NCBI GenBank assembly: GCA_043739785.1
Contig: JAYUDN010000034.1
Span: forward strand, 1-24,337
Direction of reading: 5' to 3'
From: JAYUDN01 sp043739785
GTDB taxonomy: Bacteria > Patescibacteriota > Gracilibacteria > BD1-5 > UBA2023
Length of the DNA stretch: 24,337 nucleotides
This document shows positions 9,775 to 19,224 of this stretch, piece by piece; positions within the stretch are counted from its first letter, which is position 1, and every line of letters begins with the position of its first letter. The notes under the pieces are model-generated. The model did not search any database and was not told the origin of the DNA. It worked only from the letters and a program-made list of their open reading frames with translations. The position numbers were made by a program, and so were the translations under genes.

Positions 9775-11739
9775 CTACCCAGCTACCTCTCAATTATAGC
9801 ACTCCTCACAATACACTCGCTCTAGCCTTGCAGGTGAGTAAGTAGTAATCATCTTCCTTCCAGTCTTTCCTGTTCTTGGATTTGTGAGAAAGGGTACTTC
9901 CTCTATGTGCCCTGATTTCTGTGCACTCTGCACTTTCCTGTTGTTCTCTTCACAGCTTTCACAATCACATACTCTTTCAAAGAGTTTCCTCGGATTCCTC
10001 AGCTTCATCCGATCCATGTGTCGTACATCCGGATGTCTTCTCGGGATCGGGAGATTATGCTTTCTATAGAATTCTAACTCCTGTTTTATGATTCTGAATG
10101 GTTTCCCACTTACTTCGCACTCGATCACCCAGTTGAGAATATCATCGGGAATCTTTGTAATATGGTCTGGAAGTTTACTCGCAGGAATAACCTTCTCTAC
10201 CTTGGGAAATGGAGCTTCATAGTCTGACCAGTTGAATATCTCCCCCTTGAGAAAGGGGGTGAGGGGGATTTCTGACCCTAAAACCTCCACCCCTAACCCC
10301 TCAAGAGGGGAATTCCCGAGGACTTCTTCCCTTTTCATCGGAAAGTATTCCTGAGCTACCGTTTCATTGTATCCAAAGGGTGAGAGTGAAGCTGGGAAGA
10401 ATTCTCCCCATGCTCCATCACGCATCATCTTCTCTATAATCCTTGGTACTAATACTTCATATTCTTCTATGGTGTATTGACGATTTAGGATGCAATAAGA
10501 CTTTCCCTTGAGTCATACGGAGAGAAAACAGTTTTTCGTTCCATTTACACAATCATAACAATAGAGAAGATCTGACACTTGCGAGAGGCAGAATGCAGAA
10601 AAACGTAGATGAGATGCGTTATCGCCTACTTTATGACATTCGTAACACATTTCGGCAGGAGCTCACCAATCATATACATCATAACAATCTTTGGAATCAA
10701 ACATCCACCCGACATATTTGCAATCCTTCGAATTTGTCACATCAAATGATGAAAATACATTGGCGCAATATGCAAGATTATTGCCAGAACAGTTTTCTGT
10801 AGCAAAATTTCTATTTTCTCTCTGTGGGAATGTGTCTCCGAGACGATCATACTCATGTTTGAGTTTTTCCATCAGGTTCACATCTGCAAGCACATTTTCA
10901 TATTGTACTTTCGATACTTTTTTATTGAGAATGCAGAATTCTTGATCCGTTAGATCGAGTGAGAAAAGACAATGCTTGCAGTTAGTGAGATTCATCCCAG
11001 TATGACATTCTGTACAGTCGTGAGCATTCTGCAGGGAAGTACAGTGGTAACAATTCGAACAATCCGTCAACATATAGGATTCTTGGATCCCCTTCGAGTT
11101 ATTTGTATCGACGGTATTTGTAGAATCCCAGACTCCACTACAGTAGTAGCAATTTTCATTATTCGCTCAGAGAAATATAAGATAGCAATCCTTATTCCAC
11201 CCTGCATAGTTGGTATAGTCGCTATTTTCTTGTTTTTCGACACTAAGCGCCAGTTTTGGTACCTCCTTCAGTAGCTCTCCAAACTGCTCCATCGCACTTC
11301 TTGAAAAATCAAACTCCCTTTCGTACTTCATCGGATCCCACGCATCACTCCACCAGTAGTCCCCGTGATAGACGATATAGGGTTTATCCGGAGAATATAT
11401 AGATATGGTTTCTTTCCCGGTCGCATCACACTTCCGCTTGTACAGTTTTCTCTCATTTCGAAATGCTAGTCGACGCTGTTGACGACAATCAGGACAGAGA
11501 GTGGGGGGAGGGATAAGGTATTTCTGTACCCCCCTTTCAAGGGGGGATCAAGGGGGGTAATGTTTACTTTCTTCTGAGACCTCCACCCGGCCTCCTAAGG
11601 TCGGCACCCCTCAAGAGGGGAAAGAAGGTGAGATTTTCTCATAAAACCCCATATCTTTATCCGTGATCGAAAAAATACTCGAGCATTGTTTGCAGGTTCT
11701 ATTTTCTGCGAGATGTTCGCCGGGAGGGATGGGGTACAT
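9775..11739 (-). CDS. Cys-rich zinc-ribbon protein, paralog 1, with two repeat-derived insertions
   Basis: ATG at 11737-11739 to TAG at 9775-9777 gives 654 residues with six TGA as Gly. It aligns along its whole length with the protein at 15005-16720. Order of parts: CKQC (C16/C19); LCPDCRQQRRLAFRNERKLY with C82/C85; a central stretch rich in Cys and aromatic residues (NCYYC, CSNCYHC, CHTGMNLTNCKHC, CYECHK, CYDC); and a C-terminal ribbon RVCDCESC...VYCEECY. Such Cys pairs suggest several bound zinc ions. Two stretches absent from the paralog, residues about 38-71 and 473-501, are encoded by a C/G-rich palindromic repeat also found between genes. A third difference is about 33 extra residues after CDCESC. 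It starts 3 bases after the stop of the phosphotransferase gene, so the two share a transcript. Proteins of this look are, from memory, common hypothetical proteins of candidate phyla; function unknown. Confidence 0.85.
10240..10327. repeat. C/G-rich palindromic element inside zinc-ribbon paralog 1 (copy 2)
   Basis: On the coding strand it opens with TTCCCCTCTTGAGGGG and closes with CCCCCTTTCTCAAGGGGG. In this copy the frame is TCC-CCT-CTT-GAG-GGG and yields NSPLEGLGVEVLGSEIPL and the residues after it. Paralog 2 at the same place has only EEAKTQHFNW, so the element is an insertion. Confidence 0.8.
11524..11626. repeat. C/G-rich palindromic element inside zinc-ribbon paralog 1 (copy 1)
   Basis: On the coding strand it opens with TTCCCCTCTTGAGGGG and closes with CCCCCCTTGAAAGGGGGG, the same order and orientation as the copy at 10240-10327. 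Here the frame is TTC-CCC-TCT-TGA-GGG, one base shifted, so TGA occurs twice in the element and must be read as Gly. Paralog 2 runs directly from EKVSP to KKYLIPPP. Confidence 0.8.
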
Positions 11740-11742
11740 ATA

Positions 11743-12675
11743 CTATAAATTATCAATAAATGTTTCCATATCTCGATAGTATTTTTTCCGATTCCTTTCC
11801 AGAGTATCGACATAGATTGATAGTGGTGACTCGCTCGTAGTTACATGAGCTGCAATCCAAGAAAGGTAGGAACAGTACTGGATAAGGTAAATATAGAGTT
11901 GTTTTTTTGAATCATTATACCCATGTAGATTGAGAAACTGAGAGTACTCAGTGTAGTCGAATCTCTCTCGGTCCCTAAAAGTATTCCAAAAGATCCCACC
12001 GACGTAGTATTCAGCCATATCTATATAGCGATCCGCGATGATGAATCCTTCGACATCGATGACCCATGCTCGGTCTTTTTTTATAGAAACGAGAATATTA
12101 TCTGCCCGGAAGTCATTGTGACAGATACAAAACTCATCTCATATTTCTTCTCATAAGAGAGACACTTTACTCACTATTTTTTCAAGAATACCTCGAAGCT
12201 CAGTATCTCGGATAACCCTGACTCGATCAGTTATTTTCCTTTCGAAATCTACCCTTAAAGTTTGTTTTTCTAAAAATGGAAAAAGGGAAGTATCTATATG
12301 TTGAAGACTTCTGAGGGTATGAATTACAGTATCTTGATCCGATTCGAAGCTTTCCGGGGGTACCCCATCAAGCCTCTCCATTATGAGAAACTGAATATCT
12401 GCATCCTTATGAAAGTGGTATGGTTTTGCTGAAATTCAGAGATTCCCGAGATTTGTAAGAATCTGATATTCCTTTTCGAGTTTTCAGCCGAACAGTGCTT
12501 CTTCAGGAACCTTGAGTATATTGGTCCGAAGAAAGTAGTGTTTTCATGAAACATCCAGGAAATAATTCAAGTTGGTCCTTCCAGTGGATACTTCGCTCAA
12601 GGTGAAGTCATTCGTCTGAAGGTATTCCTGAAGGGCTCTATCGAGTAACGTAATTTTTTCTTCCAGTGAAATCAT
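11743..12675 (-). CDS. APH/choline-kinase-fold phosphotransferase
   Basis: ATG at 12673-12675 to TAG at 11743-11745 gives 310 residues with five TGA as Gly. HNDFRADN at residues 186-193 is the catalytic loop (Brenner motif HxDxxxxN) of the aminoglycoside phosphotransferase superfamily: Asp188 as the base and Asn193 as a metal ligand. AWVIDVEGFIIADRYIDMA follows as the metal-binding IDxE segment. The N-lobe has STGRTNLNYFLDVSG and FLRTN, with LIMERLDG as the hinge. The superfamily phosphorylates small molecules (choline, sugars, aminoglycosides) or sometimes proteins, using ATP; the substrate cannot be told from the sequence. It sits between the VirD4-like ATPase gene (stop 57 bases before this start) and zinc-ribbon paralog 1 (3 bases after this stop). 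A strong hairpin ends 7 bases before the start codon, so its translation may depend on structure. Confidence 0.85.
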
Positions 12676-12682
12676 AGGTTTT

Positions 12683-12715
12683 TATAAAATCCCTCATATT
12701 ATGAAGGATTTTATA
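12683..12715 (-). promoter_or_regulatory. Leader hairpin directly before the phosphotransferase start
   Basis: Outer stem TATAAAATCC/GGATTTTATA (10 bp), one C-A mismatch, inner stem TCAT/ATGA and a 3-base loop. On the minus strand it ends 7 bases before ATG and lies in the 57-base gap after the ATPase gene. There is no U-run after it in the gene direction, so it does not look like an intrinsic terminator for the minus strand. A processing or translation-control site is an inference. Confidence 0.5.
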
Positions 12716-12732
12716 TTTTTTGCAAAAATCTT

Positions 12733-14943
12733 TTAGAGAATCGGTTCGGAGAAGTCACTGAGTTTCTGGATGACATCTCATTGCTCTTTCTCGACTTTTT
12801 TCATCGTCTCGAGCTTCGTACGATTGTAGAGCTTTCGGGAAGAATCTCGTATTTTCTGGAGTTTCTCTTTCTGTACTCATTCGTCGACGACATCGAAGGT
12901 TTTGAGAGAAAACGTATCAGTTGGTATCCCATTCACGAGGAGCTTGATATAGGCTTCTCGAGCCGGAAGATTCCCAAGGTCATAGTCGGAAACCTGGGGA
13001 GCGAGGTAACTCTCGATCTTCGGAGCATCATCCATCGAGACACGAAAACTGACGAACGTACCGACATTTCCGAAAACTGCATTCTGGAGATGACCGGGGA
13101 TCTGGTTGAGAAACTGATGAGCGATATGGAGTGAGAGTCCGTACTTGCGGGCTTCTGAGAGGATTTCTGAGAAAGTATCGGTGGCAAAATTCTGAAACTC
13201 ATCAATATAGAGGTAGAAGGGGGTGCGATCCTTCTGGGGAATATCAGCTCGTGTCATCGCGGCCTGATAGAGTTTCGTCACGATCATCGCCCCGAGAAAC
13301 CCCATGATTTCCTCTTGAAGTTTTCCCTTTGGGAGATTGACGATAAGTATCTTCTTTTCATCCATAATACGTCGAAAGTCGATCTTATTCTCACTGCCGG
13401 AGAAGATATTTTTGATCATATCGATCGAGAGGATTTGTCCTACCTTATTGAGAATCGGCATGATAGCTTCACTATTGAACTGTTGATTCCATCCGGCAAA
13501 TTCATTGGCCCAGAAATTCCTCACAACATCATCTTCGACGACTTCGATGAGGCGATAGCGGAAGTCCTTGTCTGTGAGACATCGGATAATGTCGAAAACG
13601 GTAGAACCCGGGAGATCATAGAGAGCAAGGACGATCATACGAAGGACATGCTCCAGTTTCGGATTCCAATTGGTCCCGAAAAATTTCTTGAATATATCAA
13701 TAAATCCCTTCGCTCCGATTTGTTTCGATTCTCCCTTTTTGAGTGAGAGGGGATTGAAGGCAAAAGGAAACTCTGTATCGGTCGGATCGAAGAGGACGAC
13801 ATCTTTGATTCTATTTTCTGGTATGGCCGCCATTACTTCATCGACGAGATCCCCGTGAGGATCGATTACGGCGAATCCATTTCCATTTCGAGCATCTTCG
13901 TTCATGAGGTGGGCGAGGAATTTCGACTTTCACACTCCTGTTTTTCCGATGACATAGAGGTGTCGTACTCGGTCAGGAGGGAGGATACCGACGGGGTTTC
14001 TGACTCATCGGTAGTTCGATATTCCGAGAGGCGTGATATTCTGGGTATCTCCAAGCATCGGAATCGGGACATCGTTCGGAGCCGGAAGGCGCTTCGAGTT
14101 GATTCTGAGGAGTTTCGGTTCGGTCTTCGGATCTGTCGGGAAGTGAAGCAGGGCTCCTACTTCTTCTGGTGTGAGGATAATTGAAGGATACGAGTGCGAT
14201 AAAAGATCCTGGAAGACCCCACCAGGAGGGATGGTATTCGAGGAGAATACAAAGTGATTGTAGGGAAAGTGTTTGTAGCGATCGAAGTATTTCCCGAGGA
14301 GCTTCGAAAACGAGTAGCGCTTCGTTGCGCTCTGTTCGAAGAGAGTAATCCCTACTTCGAATACCTCATGGTGCATCTTGTGCTCGAAGTATTCATGAGA
14401 TTTATGCTTCCAGTCTTTTTCTATTTTCGGATTCCAGAGGTATTTATAGAACTGGAGGATCTTTTTCATACGTACCAGTGCAAACTTGATATGTGCCCCG
14501 ATAAAGAATCCTCGCTCAGAAGTGTGTCTTGGGCGGAGCGCAAAGTCGAGGTACACCGTATCCTCAGGGTTCACCTGATCAAAGAGGCGAAAAATACCAC
14601 TCATACTTTCCTCCTCCTTGTGCATGAGAAATGGATAAAATCCCTTATTTGCCAGAGTGATACGGTGCTTAAGAGTAGGAAGACTCGGAGAAAATATCGG
14701 AGAAACCACCGGCATGATCTCGTATCCAGGAAACCTTGTATAGATCTCGTTCGAAATATACTCGAGGGATTCTTCATCGGCCGAGACTATATAGGAAATC
14801 TGTCGATGCACCAGGACGACTCCGAGATGTAGGGTATGATGGAGCGAATTCGCGATGACGTCAAGAAACGCCACAAAGTCATCTCTCGTGCTCGTCGTCG
14901 AGTGGAATGGGATAATATGGAGTGAGGAAGGAGCGTGTTTCAT
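12733..14943 (-). CDS. VirD4/TraD-like (type IV coupling protein) P-loop ATPase
   Basis: ATG at 14941-14943 to TAA at 12733-12735 gives 736 residues. RVRHLYVIGKTGVGKSKFL carries the Walker A loop, with Gly338 before the Lys encoded by TGA (13930-13932). AVIDPHGDLVDE follows, then FYLYIDEFQNF as Walker B (Asp581/Glu582), and SEARKYGLSLHIAHQF as the arginine/sensor region. This is the order in type IV coupling proteins and related HerA/VirB4-type DNA-pumping ATPases. The N-terminal 320 residues are not recognised and lack obvious membrane helices, so the protein is probably cytosolic or peripheral. The C-terminus is a charged helix read through two TGA codons; four TGA in total. No relaxase, pilin or channel gene lies nearby, so a complete conjugation system is not shown. 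It has its own good promoter. DNA translocation, uptake or repair are possible roles. Confidence 0.85.
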
Positions 14944-14957
14944 AATTTCTTCTCTTG

Positions 14958-14986
14958 ATTATAGCAGAATCCAAGGAAAAGTACAA
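14958..14986 (-). promoter_or_regulatory. Extended -10 promoter of the VirD4-like gene
   Basis: On the minus strand: TTGTAC, a 17-base spacer, then TGC-TATAAT at 14958-14966. The -10 is a perfect consensus with the TGn extension; the -35 matches only at TTG. The -10 ends 14 bases before ATG, so the leader would be only about 6-8 nucleotides, with AGAGAAG between. Confidence 0.55.
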
Positions 14987-15004
14987 ATCTAGTAGATAAA
15001 ATCT

Positions 15005-16720
15005 CTACCTGATCACCTCCTTCAGATAGCACGCTTCGCAATATACCCTCTCTGGTTTCTCTGGTGCATAGGTCGTAATCATGCCCTTTCCGCAACAGTC
15101 ACATACTCGTTCATAGAGCTTCCTCGGATTCCTGAGTTTCACCCGATCCATATGTCGAATATCCGGATGTCTTCTCGGGATAGGAATATTATGTTTACGA
15201 TAGAACTCTAACTCTTGTTTAATAATCCTGAATGGTTTCCCTGAGACTTCACACTCTATCGCCCAGTTGAGGATATCGTCAGGAATTGATTCAATCGATT
15301 CTGGAAGTTTACTCGCGGGAATTATCTTCTCTACTTTCGGAAATGGAGCTTCATAATCACTCCAGTTGAAGTGTTGTGTCTTTGCTTCTTCTTTCTCAAG
15401 AGGAAAGTATTCCTGTGCTACGGTTTCATTATATCCAAATGGAGAAATTGAGCTTGGAAAAAACTCTCCCCATTCTCCATCCGCCATCATCTTCTCGATA
15501 ATCTGAGGAACGAGTGCTTCGTACTCTTCTTTCGTATATTGCTTGTTGAGGATACAGTATGACTGGTTGCGGAGTCAGATGCAGAGAAAACAATTCTTAG
15601 ACCACGATACGTGATCGCAATAAGTGAGATTTTCTCACCATGCTCAGAATCAGAAGCATACTTTATGCATTCGCAAGGCCGCATTGACCTCATAACAAAG
15701 CTCTGCTCATTCTCACACGCTTTCTACATCGTAGCAGTTCTTTAGATTTACTGAATTGGAAGCATATTTTATATCCTCACTTTCTTGCACAGAATAGCAA
15801 TCAGTAGCATTTTTTACATTGAGAAACCCATATCCAGTGGAGTTTTCGAATCGTACCGAAAGGTGGTATGGATACACTTTGGTTTTTCTATACTCTTGAG
15901 TCCAGGATTGTACCTTCTCTCGTTGTTTCTCTCATGAAAGCGCGTAAAAAGCTTGTACCTTCTCTTCGTATGCTTCTTGAGTGCATTGAATATTTTCGAA
16001 AATATATGATTTATTGTAAATCGTATAGGAAAGAAAGCAGTGATGTGCATTTTCTAGGTCTTCTACATAACGACAGTCATGAGACCAGTTGCATCCCCAT
16101 CCATGCCACACATTATTGCAATTCCCGCAATCGAGGAGGTTATAACAATTCTCACAATACTTTGAGTCACTCATATCTGCTGAGTTTTGTACAAATTCAA
16201 GATTACTTCAGAAAAGGACAGCATCGGACTGGGTGGCATCAAAAACTAAGTATGAATCTTTTAGATAACTCGAGTAATTTGTATATTCGCTGTTTTCACA
16301 TGAGGCATTGAGAAGGGAAGGTCTTGGCACCTCGCTCATGAGTTCCCCAAACTGCTCAAATGCCGACCGAGAGAAATCAAACTCCCTTCCATACTTCATC
16401 GGATCCCACTTATCACTCCACCAATAGTCTTGGTGATAGATGGTATAGGGTTTATCTGGTGAGTAGATGGAGATTATCTCTTTTCCTGTGGCATCACACT
16501 TTCTCTTGTACAGTTTCCTCTCATTGCGAAATGCCAGACGACGTTGCTTTCTGCAGTCAGGACAAAGCTTCGGAGGAGGGATGAGGTATTTCTTATCTCT
16601 AATAACTGGAGACACTTTCTCATAAAACTCCATATCTTTATCAGTGATTGGGAAAATAGAACCACATTTCTTACAGTTTCTATTCTCTACGAGATGTTCT
16701 CGTGGGGGTATTGGGTACAA
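15005..16720 (-). CDS. Cys-rich zinc-ribbon protein, paralog 2
   Basis: TTG at 16718-16720 to TAG at 15005-15007 gives 571 residues with eight TGA as Gly. The TTG start is chosen because YPIPPREHL aligns with residue 2 of paralog 1 (which has ATG) and an in-frame TAA lies 9 bases upstream. Order: CKKC (C16/C19), LCPDCRKQRR (C53/C56), KRKCDATGKEIISIYSPDKP, WWSDKWDPMKYGREFDFSR, then a central Cys/aromatic-rich region (CENCYNLLDCGNCNN, CYDVESV, CYEV, YCDHV, CFLC), then GYNETVAQEYFP, and a C-terminal ribbon (VCDCCGKG...VYCEACY). The C-terminal stretch from about residue 510 repeats residues 50-95 (LRNPRKLYERVCDCCGKG against FRNERKLYKRKCDATGK), so the protein arose by internal duplication. It probably binds several zinc ions. 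Function unknown; nucleic acid binding is a guess. It is the first gene of the minus-strand accessory block. Confidence 0.85.
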
Positions 16721-16786
16721 GAAGAGTTAAAAGTGAATAATCAATAATGATGAATGTAGATTCAGAAAACTCATATGAAATCTAGA

Positions 16787-16816
16787 ATATTATCCAAAAT
16801 TTCTGAGTTTTTTCAA
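16787..16816 (-). promoter_or_regulatory. Candidate promoter of zinc-ribbon paralog 2
   Basis: On the minus strand TTGAAA (16811-16816), an 18-base spacer and TAATAT (16787-16792; overlapping GATAAT with 16-base spacing). It lies in the 194-base AT-rich gap after the ABC-F gene and about 65 bases before the TTG start. Hexamers are AT-rich and could occur by chance here. Confidence 0.35.
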
Positions 16817-16914
16817 TACAAAATTTCAAATAACTTTTACATATTCTTGCCGGCTCGAAAATGATAAACTCTGAAGTTTCTGAGGGAAAATAAACTCGAA
16901 CTTTTCTCAATACC

Positions 16915-18621
16915 CTATCTTCCCCTTTTTCTCCTGGCGAATTTTTCCTTGATACGACGAGCTTCATCTCGACCGAGCTTTTCCTCGAGGACGATATCCA
17001 TCTCCCCCGTATCATCAAAGAGGGACATATCGAGATCGATTCCGCGCTCTTTTTTGTACTGGTAGTCTTCATAGTTTCCGTACGAAACAGTAAGTTCACC
17101 TTTATCGATGGACCAGATTTTACTCGCGATTTTATTGATAAAATATCGATCATGAGAGATAAAAAGCACAGTTCATTCATAGTTACGGATGGCGAGTTCC
17201 AGAGCTTCTCTGGTATCATAGTCGAGATGGTTGGTTGGTTCATCGAGGATGAGCCAGTTCGATGACTTTTGTCCAAGCATCGCAAAAAGGATTTTCGATC
17301 GCTCTCCACCGGAAAGTTTCATCATAGGAGTATCGAGATCTGAGTAAGCGAAACCATAGTGCCCGATAATACTTGCTATACGTTCTCTGGTATACGGAAG
17401 TCCATGGTGATGAAAGTTTTCAAAAATATTTTTCTCCAGAAGGAGTTCTTCATGGAGTTGCGAGTAGTAGAGCCACTCGATTCATTTGCCATATTTGAGA
17501 GTCCCTTCGAGCACTGGTAGCTTCTTGAGAATCGTCTTAAGAAAGGTACTTTTTCCCGCACCATTTTCTCCGATAATACCGACTCGTTCGCCTCGATGGA
17601 GCTCCACTTCTCGGATATAAAAGAGGGGTTCCGTCCTTCCGATAAAGAGATCTTCACAGGTGATGATAGATTCTCCAGGATCATCGCCATACTCGAAGAA
17701 GAACTTCATGATAGAGACTCATGTTGGCTTCTGGATGACTTCTATTTTTTCCAGTTGGCGCTCTCGACTCTTTGCAAAACCGGCACGAGATCAGGCTCGG
17801 AATCGGTTGATGAGGGCTTTCTCACTCTCCATCATCGTTCACTGCGCTTCATATTTCTTGAGAGAAATCTCATATATTTTTTTCTTTTCCTCGACACTTT
17901 CCGAGTAGTTTCCATGATAGGTGGTGATTCCAGATGGTCCGAGCATCTCGATCGTCGTCGTACAGGTTTCATCGAGAAAAGCGCGATCATGCGAAATGAT
18001 AATGTATCCTCCCTTCCAGGTCGTCATGAGGTATTTTTCGAGCCATTCGACACTTGCGAGGTCGATAAAATTGGTGGGTTCATCGAGGAGGAGGAAGTCT
18101 GGTCGAGAGAGGAGTATTCTCGCGAGGGCGATCTTCGTACGTTCTCCACCGGAGACTTCGGAGAGTCGCTTTTCGAGAAGGGGAAAGATGCCAATACCCC
18201 GAGCGACCCGTTCGATCTCGTTCTCATAGGTGTATCCTCCGAGGAGCTTGAATCGTTCAAGTGCTTCCGTATAGGCTTCGAACTCACCGGTTTCACTCAT
18301 TCGAAGTTCTTCTTGCTCGATTATTTTTTCGGTCGTTCGGATTTCTATAAACGCATCCCGGAGGTCTTCTCGTACCGTTTTGGTCTCATCCATAAAGTGG
18401 ATCTGCTCGAGGTATCCGAGAGAAATCCCTCCTACATTCTCGATGGATCCTGTATACTCAGCGATTTCACCTGAGACGATTTTGAGAAAGGTCGTTTTTC
18501 CCGCTCCATTGCCTCCGACGAGCGCGATTCGTTCATTCGTGTTGACGATCATTTGGATTTTCCCGAGGATAGTTTCTCCATGGATTTCATAAGATTGGAT
18601 GTCTATATTGAGGTGGTTCAT
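16915..18621 (-). CDS. ABC-F family ATPase (ribosome-associated)
   Basis: ATG at 18619-18621 to TAG at 16915-16917 gives 568 residues with five TGA as Gly. Two ABC domains without membrane segments: the first has GGNGAGKTT (36-44), VSGGERTKIALA (156-167) and FLLLDEPTNFIDL; the second has GENGAGKST (about 351-359), LSGGERSKILFA, LILDEPTNHLD and GTVLFISHDR, where the Gly is TGA. The linker between domains holds the charged helix SRERQLEKIE. This is the ABC-F architecture (EttA, YdiF, Uup, and ARE resistance proteins), which binds the ribosomal E site and affects translation or relieves antibiotic block. The short C-terminus is a basic helix (KEKFARRKRGR). The subfamily cannot be fixed from the sequence alone. 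Transcribed in the same direction as the zinc-ribbon block but 194 bases away, so probably independent. Confidence 0.93.
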
Positions 18622-18639
18622 AAAGAGATAAGGAGATAG

Positions 18640-18645
18640 ATTATA
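18640..18645 (-). promoter_or_regulatory. -10 box (TATAAT) of the ABC-F gene
   Basis: A perfect TATAAT on the minus strand lies 18 bases before the ATG, with no good -35 at 16-18 bases. As for the VirD4-like gene, the leader would be very short. Between it and ATG lies CTATCTCCTTATCTCTTT, without a Shine-Dalgarno site. Confidence 0.4.
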
Positions 18646-19224
18646 GCTTATAGTAGGTAGATTGTGGTAGACTGAAAAGGCAAAGTCTATGGACGGTAGA
18701 AAGGGAGAAGGGTAAAGACGGTAGAGACGAGGGAAAGATAGGGAGCTGGTATGCTGGATGGCTGGTTAGCAGTTTAGAGTTGGCAGTTTAGGGTTGCTGG
18801 TGAGCTGGTTAGCTGGTTTGAGTTCTTCATTCCCCTCTTGAGGGGTGTCCCGAGTTACTAGGGACGGGGTGGATGGTTCCCTGGATGCTGGTTAGTAGTT
18901 TAGGGATGTCATTCCGACCGGAGCGGAGGAATCCCTTTTTCTTTGAGAATAATTGCTTCAGAGCCAAAGGGATAACTCTCCCAAGTCCTCGGGATCGGTA
19001 TGACAGCAAGAGAGAGCTAGAAACGATGGAACGGTTTCGTACCGACTAGTATGAAGTGAAATGGGATGAGGCAGAAGATTCACTTTACTCAGCATACTAC
19101 AGTAGCTAGTGCCAGTATACAGAACTTCAACTATTTTACGAGCCTAATCATCGAGATTTTGAAGAAATCTTTGTTTTCTCAGCACATTGTGGTATTCTTG
19201 TGTGAATAATATTGAGTGTTTACT
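18646..19224. repeat. Repeat-rich gap between divergent ABC-F and patatin genes
   Basis: No gene is supported. It holds a purine-rich module (18682-18740; pyrimidine strand is the ABC-F coding strand), two tandem copies of the AGTTTAGGGTTGCTGGTGAG module (about 18755-18815), the left half of the C/G-rich element (18829-18876, TTCCCCTCTTGAGGGGTG), a GTCATTCCGACCGGAGCGGA module (18907-18936), a weaker GGTATGACAG fragment near 18996, and another purine tract (19014-19042). From 19043 to 19224 it is AT-richer and should hold the promoter of the patatin gene, which I could not place with confidence. Confidence 0.65.

Noticed and set aside
9775..12675. Complete conjugation or type IV secretion operon
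   Set aside because: Only the coupling-type ATPase is recognisable; no relaxase, VirB4, VirB6, pilin or channel gene is present.
11743..12675. Aminoglycoside resistance gene
   Set aside because: The APH fold is clear, but the superfamily also holds choline, sugar and other kinases, and nothing here points to a drug substrate.
14254..14832. 192-codon plus-strand open frame opposite the VirD4-like gene
   Set aside because: Shadow frame; the minus-strand frame is continuous over 736 codons with Walker A and B motifs.
17596..18474. 292-codon plus-strand open frame opposite the ABC-F gene
   Set aside because: It lies wholly inside a gene with two intact ABC domains on the other strand and shows only a charged, low-complexity translation.
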